From Acidobacteria bacterium RIFCSPLOWO2_12_FULL_66_21 (GTDB lineage Bacteria; Acidobacteriota; Vicinamibacteria; Vicinamibacterales; 2-12-FULL-66-21): DNA of 64,000 nucleotides. The translations under genes were made by a program, and so were the position numbers. This document shows positions 52,515 through 61,800 of this stretch, in pieces; the stretch's first letter is position 1; every line of letters starts with the position of its first letter. A model generated the notes under the pieces. The model was not told the DNA's origin. It made no database searches and saw only the letters and a program-made list of their open reading frames with translations. The stretch is taken from NCBI GenBank assembly GCA_001767455.1, contig MELC01000086.1, positions 295,149-359,148 of the forward strand, given 5' to 3'.

Positions 52515-53450
52515 TCATTCAAGTGGCAAGCCGAACTTCAGCGCAACCTTGGCTATTTCCCGCTCGTACCTGATCAGTTTCGATCGGCGCGCCGACTGTA
52601 AAGCACTCTTGAGCGCGTCGGTCGCCTCCACTTTTCTGCCGTCCAGAGCACAGGCCTCTGCGATGCGACGGTACTCGAACGCGCGACGGAAGCTGCCAGG
52701 CGGTCGGCAGAGCAGGCATGCCCTGAAAAGCCGCTCGGCTTCCCGATATCGACCCTTGCTCAGCGCGATCACTCCAAGCTGATGCCGCGCCGAGGTCTTT
52801 TGGTCTTCGGACGCAGCGCCCTTTTCGACGCGCCGAAGCATGACGGCGGCCTCGGCGAAGCGATGGGACGTCACGAGTAGAACGCCTGTTTGGTAGCAGG
52901 CCCAATAGTAGACGTCCGAATTGAAAGGTTTCTGTGATTCAAGTCGTTTGCGCAGCGCGCTCAGGCGGCTCAGGCCGCTGGCTCGCCGTCGACGATGGTC
53001 GTCAATCGAGGCCAGTCGAATGATCGCGGCGGCTCTTTGAGTCTCATCGTGGGCGATGGTGCAGAGGGCCTGAGCGATCGCGAATGCGGAATCAAAGTCC
53101 CCCAAGGCATCGAATGCAACCGCCAGGCCGTACAGAACCTCGGTGGCGGAGCGCTTCAAATGCGCTTTGTTCACCGTCAGGACCGCGCTGCCGAGCCCCG
53201 TGGTCCGAAAGGCCTGAAGATCCGACGACAGACCATAGGTAACGTCTGCGACGATGGCTTCCGGCTCAACCTGCAGAACTTTGGCGATGGCCCGAATCGT
53301 GGACCGAAATGCGGGATCGCCGGCCTCGAACTTCTGCCAGGCGCGTGTGGAATAACCAGCGGAATCTGAGGCCTCGGCAATCGTGAGACAGAGCCGTTCC
53401 CGAAGGACGCGAATCAGGCTGCCATTCAGTGGTTGTGATCGTTGTCGCAT
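52515..53450 (-). CDS. XRE-type helix-turn-helix regulator with TPR-like repeats
   Basis: A 311-residue protein. Residues about 10-65 are an XRE HTH (IRVLRERLCLTIAEASDSAG, STRAWQKFEAG). The remainder is helical with TPR-like pairs, for example EVLYGLAVAFDALGDFDSAF and RHQLGVIALSKGRYREAERLF. This domain order is common in regulators that sense a small ligand or peptide through the TPR part. It is divergent from the 53.6-64 kb cassette with a 155-bp control region between, so it is the natural candidate regulator. Confidence 0.75.
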   Translation of the reverse strand: MRQRSQPLNGSLIRVLRERLCLTIAEASDSAGYSTRAWQKFEAGDPAFRSTIRAIAKVLQVEPEAIVADVTYGLSSDLQAFRTTGLGSAVLTVNKAHLKRSATEVLYGLAVAFDALGDFDSAFAIAQALCTIAHDETQRAAAIIRLASIDDHRRRRASGLSRLSALRKRLESQKPFNSDVYYWACYQTGVLLVTSHRFAEAAVMLRRVEKGAASEDQKTSARHQLGVIALSKGRYREAERLFRACLLCRPPGSFRRAFEYRRIAEACALDGRKVEATDALKSALQSARRSKLIRYEREIAKVALKFGLPLE

Positions 53451-53560
53451 TCTCGAGCGTCCACGCGCCCAGTCAATCAGACGTGCGTACGCGTGCCGTT
53501 TCGACGGACACCGGACGTATCCGGTCGGCCGCGGACAAGCCGCATCCTACCAGAGTGCCG

Positions 53561-53589
53561 TTGAGAATTCGCTCGTGGCTCAGAACAAT
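53561..53589 (+). promoter_or_regulatory. Promoter of the 53.6-64 kb cassette
   Basis: TTGAGA (53561-53566) and AACAAT (53584-53589) with a 17-bp spacer. GTG 53606 lies 16 bases after the -10, so the leader is short. It lies in the control region shared with the XRE gene. Confidence 0.5.
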
Positions 53590-53605
53590 GCGCTAAAGTG
53601 GGCTT

Positions 53606-54700
53606 GTGTTGGATTCGACGGCTCTTCTCACACACCCGACGACGTGGCACAGGACCGCAATCGCAGTACCCAGAGGCTGTGTATTGCAGTTTGGCGCAGT
53701 CATGCCAGCAGCGGAACACCTCGACGACCCTCGTAACCCCGCGCGCGCGGGCCTCGTTCGGCATGGAGGGCTTGGCAAGCCCACGAGTCACGTTCCGGCC
53801 CACTATAAACGCTCCTATCGCGATCATCTTAAGATGTTCGTGAACCAGCAGGGTTCGCGCCGCGCACGGAGTTCGGCGTTCTTGGTGTTGGGCTCTCGAA
53901 ACTCCTTTCAGAACCTCTTGCTGCCGATTTGGCTGGCCGGCCGTTTCATTCACCGCCTCGACGAGCCCTGGCAGACCACGACGTATACAGCGCTCTGTCG
54001 AGTGCAGTCCGGAACGCTGGTCATCCAAAAGGTGCGATTTCGCGAATCATCGAGCGGCATCGTCGTCAAGGGCGAATCGGGAGAGCCGGTGCAGTTGGCT
54101 GTAGTTGGCCAGCCGATCTTGTTTCGGTCGGAGATTCCGCCTGTCCCGTTGCTGGCGGCGATGACCTACGATCAGCGACACATCGTGCATCTGTTATGGG
54201 AGGACTGGCAGACGCAGGCACTTCCGGAGCTGAGGTGGCATCGAGATGCTCATGACGAACTGATGAGCGCGTTCATGGCCAACTTGAATGCCCCGGTCGC
54301 CACACGCGCCGCAGCATTGGCGGACATCGTCGCCCGCCGAGGGCTGCAGGAAGAAGACGGCTACTTACACAGTTCATTAGGGTTGACACCGGACGGTAGT
54401 GTGGTCCTGCTGATGATGACGGGCTCGTTGGGCGACCACGGCCGGATGCAGCGCAGACTCGGCGCGGAGTCGGCGATCCTGCTCGACAACGGAGGCTCGG
54501 TGGGAGCTGCGTACTGGCCTGCCACTGCGGACCCCCGGGGGTTGGATGACGTCGCGCCGCGCGTCATTGGCGCTGGCAGTTACTTCCGCGACTCGGCGCT
54601 GACGACGCTGGTGTTTGAGCTCGATCGCAACTTTCTGGAGGCGCCGTTTGCGCCGCGGCGGCCCGGCGACGACGCCTTCACCGACTGGTCAGTATCATGA
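53606..54700 (+). CDS. Unknown protein with phosphodiester-glycosidase (NAGPA)-like C-terminus
   Basis: A 364-residue protein. The last 120 residues recall the NAGPA/phosphodiester glycosidase domain: LGLTPDGSVVLLMMTGS, then a helix, then GAESAILLDNGGSVGAAYW in place of the usual LDGGGS motif. GAGSYFRDSALTTLVFEL follows at the end. The N-terminal 90 residues are basic and unassigned. GTG 53606 is the longest start; ATG 53702 is possible. No signal peptide is seen, unlike secreted NAGPA proteins. Its TGA overlaps the ATG of the HD-ROK gene, so the two are coupled. Confidence 0.5.
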   Translation: MLDSTALLTHPTTWHRTAIAVPRGCVLQFGAVMPAAEHLDDPRNPARAGLVRHGGLGKPTSHVPAHYKRSYRDHLKMFVNQQGSRRARSSAFLVLGSRNSFQNLLLPIWLAGRFIHRLDEPWQTTTYTALCRVQSGTLVIQKVRFRESSSGIVVKGESGEPVQLAVVGQPILFRSEIPPVPLLAAMTYDQRHIVHLLWEDWQTQALPELRWHRDAHDELMSAFMANLNAPVATRAAALADIVARRGLQEEDGYLHSSLGLTPDGSVVLLMMTGSLGDHGRMQRRLGAESAILLDNGGSVGAAYWPATADPRGLDDVAPRVIGAGSYFRDSALTTLVFELDRNFLEAPFAPRRPGDDAFTDWSVS

Positions 54701-57700
54701 CGGACCTTCCTTTGTCTCATGACGGTCAGTCTAACCTGCCATCCTGGTGGTCTCGACGCCTGCAGGCAATCGAGGCCGAGTTCGATCAGCTCGTTCGCGA
54801 GAGACTTGAGGGCGCGGCTCCCATTCTCTTGCAGGCCAAGGAACTTGCCAGAAAGACCCACGAGCGACAAGCGCGTGAAGGCGGTGGACTCTACATCATT
54901 CACCCGCTGCGGGTCGCGATCTCGCTCGTTCGCGACCTCAGGCTGACTGACGTGACGCTCATCCAAGCCGCGCTGCTTCATGATGTCATCGAGGATGGCG
55001 GCTGCACCGAAGAGTCTCTGTCTGCCCAGTTCGGGCGTGGTGTCGCAGGACTCGTGGCGGCTGTCAGCCGGCAGGCTGACGAGAAGAGACCCCCGCAGGG
55101 CGATTCCTCGGAGTCGCCGTATTTCAGGCGCATCCGTGCAGGTGGCCAGGACGTGATCGCGCTCAAGATTGCCGACAAGATCGACAATCTCCGCGATGCT
55201 TTGTATCATCCCCGGCGGTCGAAGCGGCAGGTCCTCGTCAACGAAACGCACCCGGTCTACGGGCCGTTGCTCGAGTCGATCACCGATCCCGCTTTGCGAG
55301 ATCGGTCGCAAGCGCTCCTGCGCGGCGCCACGGAGGATCACGGGCTTGCGTCGCTGATGGGTGACCTGCACAGGGAAGCGCTGCGAGTGCGTTCGGGTGA
55401 ACGCCTGGCCGTGCCCCCCGCGTGCCTCGACGTCCCGCTCTTGCACTACCTGTTGTTCAACCCGAGCCTTGCTTGTTGGCTGAGCGACGACGGCGTTCAG
55501 CTCACGAAAAGTGTCCCGTCGCCGATCGACCTCGCGTGCAACGTCGCCCGGAAGTACGCCGCATTCATCGAGCGTGAGGGAGTCGGCGAGCTCCTCGAGG
55601 TCGCCGGAGTCCCGCGCGAGCTGACGGCGAAGGGAAACCGCCAGCACTGGGATCGCGTACTCAAGCTGGTGAAAGAGCTGGCTCGTCTCGCCACTGAAGA
55701 CGAGACGCCCCTCTGGTGTCAACCGGCCTTTTCTCCTGAGGCGTCGCGTTGGCTGTTCCTGCTGGTGCACTCGTTGCTGTTTCGGCCTGCAAACTGGATC
55801 TTCCCCATGTGGCACGGCGACTACGGAGCGGCGCTGGCGGGGCGACTGGAGCGGAGCCCGTACATCCACAACCATTCACAGTCCGAGACGGACGCCTTTC
55901 ATGGTTTCCTGCAACTCCTCCTGATCAGTCGTCAAGCGTTGTGGCGTTTGTCGACAGGTGCCGGAACGCGCGCCCGAACCAGTGCTCTGGTCGACGCCGC
56001 GCATCGATGCGGCGGTGTCTCATCCGAAGTCTTGTGGTCGATGAGACTGCTGAGCGAATACCTCGATGTCGTCACGGAGTTGGACGCGAGCGCCGCGGCG
56101 TCTCTGATGCCAGGCTTCACGGACGTGTGGAAGACGGTCGTCGCAGCCAGCTTCGATCCCGGCGCACTTGCAGGCGCGCTGGACGGGTCGCGCGCGGCAT
56201 CGAGCGATGTCGAGATCGTGGGCCTCGAGGAGGTCCGCGAGCTGTTCGCGCAGCATGGTCTGTCACGTCAGCTCGACCTGCTCTTGCGTCTCTTGACGCG
56301 GGAGTGCCAGGCGTCGTCTCGTGATGGATTGGCATGGATTTCGTTCGACACTTCCGAGTTTGCGAAGCGGCAGGAACTGTTTGACGCTCGCAACGGCTTG
56401 CGACTGGATGACCGGTCCGCTTTCGCAGATCTGGAGTCAGCGGGCATTCAGGCGCGCGCGGAGTCCGCCGACGGCATGTTCGTCCTGAGAGTCGCTCCAG
56501 CCAAGCGCTTCGCTCTTCAGAATCGGCTGCCTGAATTGTCGGCAGACGAGCGGGAGGAGATCGGCCGCAAGGGCTACTCCGCGGTGGCGATTTTCGACGC
56601 TCTCGTCGGCGAGGCATTCACGCCATCCGAGCCGGTCTGGGTCCCTCGCGTCTACAGGGTGCTCGATACGATCGCCGACCTCGATGCGGACAACGTGCAA
56701 CCCATAGAGGTCGAATTCAGCGGCCCCCAAGACCACGCATCATTCGTCGCCTATCTCCCTGTTCCGCGGCCGGGCGAGCCGTCGGCGTCACGGCAGGCAA
56801 ATCGCAAGCACCTGCTGGCCCGGTACATCGCGGCCCAGATTTACAACTACTCCGTCACGCGCCGCGTGCTCCTTGCGCGTCTCGAGTGCGGCGTGCTCGA
56901 GGAGTCGAGAGCTTCGCACGGCTTCTCGAATCCAGAACTCCTGAACGCGATTCGCCTCGCGGAGGCCGGGTGTGGGTATCGGGGCGTCTTTGGCCAGTTC
57001 ATTGAGAGCTTCAACTTCTCGCCGTTTCAGATCTCGACGGGTACCGATGGAGACAACCAGCTCGCGTTCGGCGAGGCCGACATGCGATCGGGCCTGTTCC
57101 TCGGCATCGACATCGGAGGCACGGACGTCAAGTTCATGCTGTTCGCCGGTGGGAAGCCGCAGATGGTGCGTGACACGGATGATCTCGGACGGGTGCCGAC
57201 CTTTGCGGGCAGGGTGCCTCCTCGCGTCGATGCCGCAGCGTTCTGTGAACGCCTGATTCTCGCGCTTGTCGATTGGCTTGCCGACGATGACATATGGCGC
57301 GGGATTTCTGGCATCGGCATCTCATGGCCCGGAGCCGTTCGGGAGAACCGCATTGTCTGCTTCTCGGGCACTCTGGGCAGTCTCGAGTACGACGGTAAAG
57401 GGTTCGAGGCAACATCGCCGGCGGCTGTCATTCACGCGTTTCCCTTCGTGGAGGTCTTCAGAAACGCCCTTCGAAAGGTCGCCGATGAACGCGGCTTCAC
57501 GCTGAATCCGAATCTGACCCTGACGCTCGAGAACGACGGGAATGCCGAAGCCTTCGGCAACTATTGCGCCCGTGTTCTCGCGCACAAGAACCGATCCGGC
57601 GGGAAGTTGGTGGTCAAGCTCGGAACGTCGCTGGCGGGCTGCCGCGTGCTGCCGAACAGTGCGATTGCGTCGGAGGTCGGTGAATTCTCGAAGATTGTAT

Positions 57701-58845
57701 TGGACCTGGCCGCGCCACCGGTGACGCTACCGACCGGCGTCGTTATGCCGGCGGGCGTTGCCCGTGAGTACGTTTCGTCGTTGGCGGTGCGCAATCTGTC
57801 CCGCACGTTTGTGTTCGACCCTCTTCGTCAGCTTTTTGAACCTCATGCCGGTCCTCATCGGCTTTTTGGACCTCATGCCGGGAGGAACGGCGAGGCCCAA
57901 CGAGACACGCGCATCGAGGCCGTTGAACTCGGTGACCTGCTGGCGCTGTGGCGTGCGGTCGGCGGCGATGGCGACTATCTCACGGAGCTCGCCCTCACCG
58001 ATAACAAGCCGTCGAACGCGTCTGCGGACCGAATCGCCTCGCGCATTCGGGAGGCGTTGAGTCTCGGGAGGCTGGAGGACGAGCTGGCGCGGTACGTGCG
58101 CCTGCGAGGCGAGGATCGAAGGTGGGCCGGCGTCACGAAGTGGCAGCGCGGTTGGGAGCGCCTCCATTGGTTGAGCACGGGCACGCCGGAGAGCTACCCG
58201 ACTCTCGCTGACGGCCTGGCTCCCTCGTCATTTCCGTACGACCATCTGGCGACCATGGTTCCCGGTGTGGTTGCGTTGTTCAGTCAAGTGGGGTTGCAGC
58301 TCGCACACCTGGTGGCCGCTCTGTACAACATCTATCGACGCCATTCGTTCGAAGAAGTGATTCTGGCCGGCGGCGTGCTGTCGGGCGTGACTGGCGAGTT
58401 GGTCAAGCGGCAGGCCGAGGCGTTTCTCGCTCGATACTACGACAAGATCTACGGGGCGGACCGGTATCTTCCCCTGGATGCGCTGCAACTCGCGGACAGC
58501 GCGAGCCGCGACGTGAGCGGGCCGCTGGGTGCGGCGATGCTCGCCAACCGCTCGCACAAAGCCGCCCGGCTGTCGGCGATGCGACGCGTCGTCGATTTCA
58601 TGGTCCGGGATTCGTCGCCAGGAGAACAGGTTCGCCTTGCGGATGTTACCGAGGCTCTTCGCGAGCGACACATCCTGGTGGCCGAGATCGATCTGCGCGA
58701 CTACCTGTTGACCAAGGTCAACGAGTCGTTGTTGATACCACAGAACGACGGTGTGAGCTTCACACGAGCGCTCGAGACGTCTCCGAAGGCGTCGGAGTCG
58801 ATCACCTGCGCGCGGGAGCTACCGGCGCGAATGCCGGGTAGCTGA
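54697..58845 (+). CDS. Fusion of RSH-type HD hydrolase and ROK-like sugar kinase domains
   Basis: A 1382-residue protein. Residues about 45-230 are a SpoT/MESH1-like HD domain with all key motifs: GLYIIHPLRVA (H69), ALLHDVIEDGG (H95, D96, E99, D100) and IALKIADKIDNLRDAL (D160, N164). Residues about 230-795 are unassigned and mostly helical. From about 796 an actin-like ATPase domain begins with FLGIDIGGTDVKFMLF, followed by LENDGNAEAFGNYC, VVKLGTSLAGCRV, ASEVGEFSKIVLD and EEVILAGGVLSGVTGELV. This is the ROK layout without the CxCGxxGC zinc motif. The C-terminal 110 residues look helical. Intact motifs suggest active hydrolase and kinase, but this is inference. Confidence 0.7.
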   Translation: MTDLPLSHDGQSNLPSWWSRRLQAIEAEFDQLVRERLEGAAPILLQAKELARKTHERQAREGGGLYIIHPLRVAISLVRDLRLTDVTLIQAALLHDVIEDGGCTEESLSAQFGRGVAGLVAAVSRQADEKRPPQGDSSESPYFRRIRAGGQDVIALKIADKIDNLRDALYHPRRSKRQVLVNETHPVYGPLLESITDPALRDRSQALLRGATEDHGLASLMGDLHREALRVRSGERLAVPPACLDVPLLHYLLFNPSLACWLSDDGVQLTKSVPSPIDLACNVARKYAAFIEREGVGELLEVAGVPRELTAKGNRQHWDRVLKLVKELARLATEDETPLWCQPAFSPEASRWLFLLVHSLLFRPANWIFPMWHGDYGAALAGRLERSPYIHNHSQSETDAFHGFLQLLLISRQALWRLSTGAGTRARTSALVDAAHRCGGVSSEVLWSMRLLSEYLDVVTELDASAAASLMPGFTDVWKTVVAASFDPGALAGALDGSRAASSDVEIVGLEEVRELFAQHGLSRQLDLLLRLLTRECQASSRDGLAWISFDTSEFAKRQELFDARNGLRLDDRSAFADLESAGIQARAESADGMFVLRVAPAKRFALQNRLPELSADEREEIGRKGYSAVAIFDALVGEAFTPSEPVWVPRVYRVLDTIADLDADNVQPIEVEFSGPQDHASFVAYLPVPRPGEPSASRQANRKHLLARYIAAQIYNYSVTRRVLLARLECGVLEESRASHGFSNPELLNAIRLAEAGCGYRGVFGQFIESFNFSPFQISTGTDGDNQLAFGEADMRSGLFLGIDIGGTDVKFMLFAGGKPQMVRDTDDLGRVPTFAGRVPPRVDAAAFCERLILALVDWLADDDIWRGISGIGISWPGAVRENRIVCFSGTLGSLEYDGKGFEATSPAAVIHAFPFVEVFRNALRKVADERGFTLNPNLTLTLENDGNAEAFGNYCARVLAHKNRSGGKLVVKLGTSLAGCRVLPNSAIASEVGEFSKIVLDLAAPPVTLPTGVVMPAGVAREYVSSLAVRNLSRTFVFDPLRQLFEPHAGPHRLFGPHAGRNGEAQRDTRIEAVELGDLLALWRAVGGDGDYLTELALTDNKPSNASADRIASRIREALSLGRLEDELARYVRLRGEDRRWAGVTKWQRGWERLHWLSTGTPESYPTLADGLAPSSFPYDHLATMVPGVVALFSQVGLQLAHLVAALYNIYRRHSFEEVILAGGVLSGVTGELVKRQAEAFLARYYDKIYGADRYLPLDALQLADSASRDVSGPLGAAMLANRSHKAARLSAMRRVVDFMVRDSSPGEQVRLADVTEALRERHILVAEIDLRDYLLTKVNESLLIPQNDGVSFTRALETSPKASESITCARELPARMPGS
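57831..57881. repeat. 30-bp tandem duplication inside the ROK domain
   Basis: gctttttgaacctcatgccg at 57831 recurs, with one change within the 21-bp copy, at 57861. The period is 30 bp, so ten codons are added without a shift (LFEPHAG then LFGPHAG). Confidence 0.7.
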
Positions 58846-58846
58846 C

Positions 58847-61800
58847 TTGCCGAACGTGATCTCTATGGCCATGCAGCCCGACACAAATCGCTTCGCTGAT
58901 TCGCGAGAGCAGGAAGAGCGGGAATTCAGGACGTTCATCACGAAACTGCTGCGAGCGCAGCGGTACGAGTTCCTCGAAGAACAGAGCCTCTTCTCTTCGG
59001 ACACGCTCCGCCGCACGATGGATCAACTGTGCGACATCATCGCGGAGGAAGTGTCGGCCGACTCCTGCACGATTCACCTCAAGCTCTACGACCCCAGGGA
59101 TCTCCTGTCACCGTCGCACGAGACAGCGCCGCAGAGCAAGATACCGCGTTGGAACCCTGCGTTGGACCGTTACATAGCGGACGTGGCCGCGAAGTCGGCG
59201 ATTCACCCCGCCGGCAGCGCCAACGCCAAGCGCGCGTTCGCCGTACTGCAGGAAGCGCGGTGGCGATCGGCATCGAGTACCCTGGCCTACCCCTACTGGA
59301 AGTACCCGAAAGGCGTCGCCCGGCTGGTCGCCTCCAACTGGTCTGGACCCTGGAAGAGACTCTGTCGCTCGGCGAGTCCGGGAGATCAGGACACGGGTTT
59401 CGTGACTCTCGATTCCGGCATCACGGCGGACATCGTTCAGGACAACCTGGCCAGGATCCGCGATCCGCTGAGTATTCGCGCGTCCAGGGATCTCCGGAAA
59501 CTGGGCGCTCTTGACCATCTCGTCTGGGACAACAAGGGGTGGCGGGGGTCGTTCAAGAACTTCTACGGTACTCCGATTCGCATTCACGCCGGCGGTGAAG
59601 TGATCGGTATCCTCAAGGTCGAGAACAAGCGAGAGATGGAGGAAGACAGGAAGCCGATCGACAAGATGTTGCATGGGTCCGTCAACGAGCTGCTCACAAC
59701 GACCAGCGGATTGACCAACTTCGAGCAAGCGATTCTGACTCTGGCCCAATCGAAACGAGATGTGGCACATTGCCGGGACATATCCCTGCTGGCACTGGCG
59801 TATTTGACGACAGATTTGCGGAGTGTCAAGAACAAAACAAAGAGGACCCTTGGCGACGTCGTCTTTGTCGCATATCCGCGTCGTTACGAGTCGATTCAGC
59901 CGCCGAAGAACAAGGTACTGCGCGATGTCGGCCTCGCGGCAGGCGGCGCCGTTCAAATCACTGCGGCGAGTATCCCCGATGAAAAGAAGTTGTGGGCTCT
60001 GCTGGACGACCGGCCGGACGATCTTGTCACCCCGGAACGGTATAGGCAGGTCAAGGAATTCTACGACGCAATCGCGTCACATTTCGAGACGAGCGGGGGT
60101 GTTACACCACTGAAGCTCGGAGGCGTCACCGTTACCTTTGAGGCGTTTTGGAAACCGCGAGGGGGCCACGTGGGCGGCGTGACGCTCCCGCACTGGCACT
60201 ATCGGGCCAAGGTCAAGAAAAGAAACGGTGCACCGATCTTCCTCTTCATCATGGCGCCGCCGGGCGGCAGTCGCACCGGCAAGATCTCATCTGCCTTGTT
60301 CAAAAGCGGCTGCCCGGAATGTGCCAGTGATATCGCCGCAGTGTACAGGCGCCTGGCCAGGCTGCCATCGAGGCCCGATCCTTCCGCGAAATCACGACGC
60401 AATGAGTTCGAAGGCTTCATCTCACGAAGGAACGGCGAGAGAATTGCACTCCAACGCGTCGTAAAGCACACCCGGCATACCCATTACGTGATCGATTGCC
60501 TAGTGGATCACTGGGCGGCGCGCGTCGAGTCGCTGAACCAGTGCGTGCCGATCCGGGAGTTTACACCCGAGGACACCAAGAAGCTGTGTTGGGCGGCTCT
60601 CGAGATCGGCAAGCTCGTCGAGCGTGAGATCTCCTACCGGGCGAATCATTCCGACGATCCCATTCCACTCACCGCGATGGAGTTCTATCGCATTCCGATC
60701 AGCGATCTCAGCTTCGTCGACGGCTTGCAGGCGCGTAGGGCCAACGCGAAAAAGGTCAAGGTACACATCGATCACCATCTGCAGAACACGTTATACACGA
60801 TGCGGATGCAGGACAGCATTCAGTTCAAGTCGCGTGTCAAGAGCCACCGCAGCTATCTGGGCCGTCTCGGAGAGCGCCACGAGGGGTTCGTTCGCGGCAA
60901 TCTGGCTGTATGGTTCTACTTGCTCTCGTTGAGCTTGTTGAAGATGCCGAACAGAGCCAAGGACACCGAACTTCGTCTATTCCGAAAGGCATTGTCTCTA
61001 TTTGGCAAAGATGTCGAGCGGCTCTTGAAGCAGGGAAGCGAGATCGATCCGGCAATCCGGAAGAATACCGCGACGAACATCAGCAGGCTCGCGGGTCAGC
61101 TTGCCAAGATCCTCGGTGACGCGAGATTCGGAAGCCCGCCGTTCTCTGAAATCAGGAACATCCGTGGGAAGAGGCGGCGCCTGAGGCTCAAGAGTCTCCA
61201 ACGCAGAGTTGTCAGAAACTTGCGGGCCGAGAACCTCCTTGACGCGGGCAACTCACGACCAAAGCGTGGCGGGCTCAAATGGGAGGGCGAGGCCGCTGTT
61301 GCCCTGGAGAAACTGATCTTCAGGAACTACGATTCCTACGCGGTCGCGGCGGCGTCACTGCTCTGTCAGTTGGTGAATCTCGGCAACATCCGCGGCTACT
61401 TGGCCTTTTACGAGGGTTGTTTCAACCTCCGGAACCTTTTGGCGTCGTCCGATCGCGATATAGAAGACACACCGCAGTTCGGTCCTCTTCGGGATCTGTT
61501 TCGGCGGACACGCGACAAGACCAGGGTCACCAAGAAGGTCACCAAGACCGTGTGGGTCGAGCTGTTGGAATTCGTCGAGACGCACGACACCGACGCGTTC
61601 GAGGCGCTGACGGGACTACCGGGGCCAAAGTTGTGGTTAAGCCCGAGCGGAATCTACAAAAGAATCAGAAACCTGAGCCACACCCTCTGGCAGCAGCGTG
61701 ATGTGGCGCACCTGGACTGGGATCTCGGTCGCTTCGATCTGCTTGGGTGTCGGCTCAACTGCTTGTACAAGAGTCAGGTGTTTGCGACATACGAGCAGCT

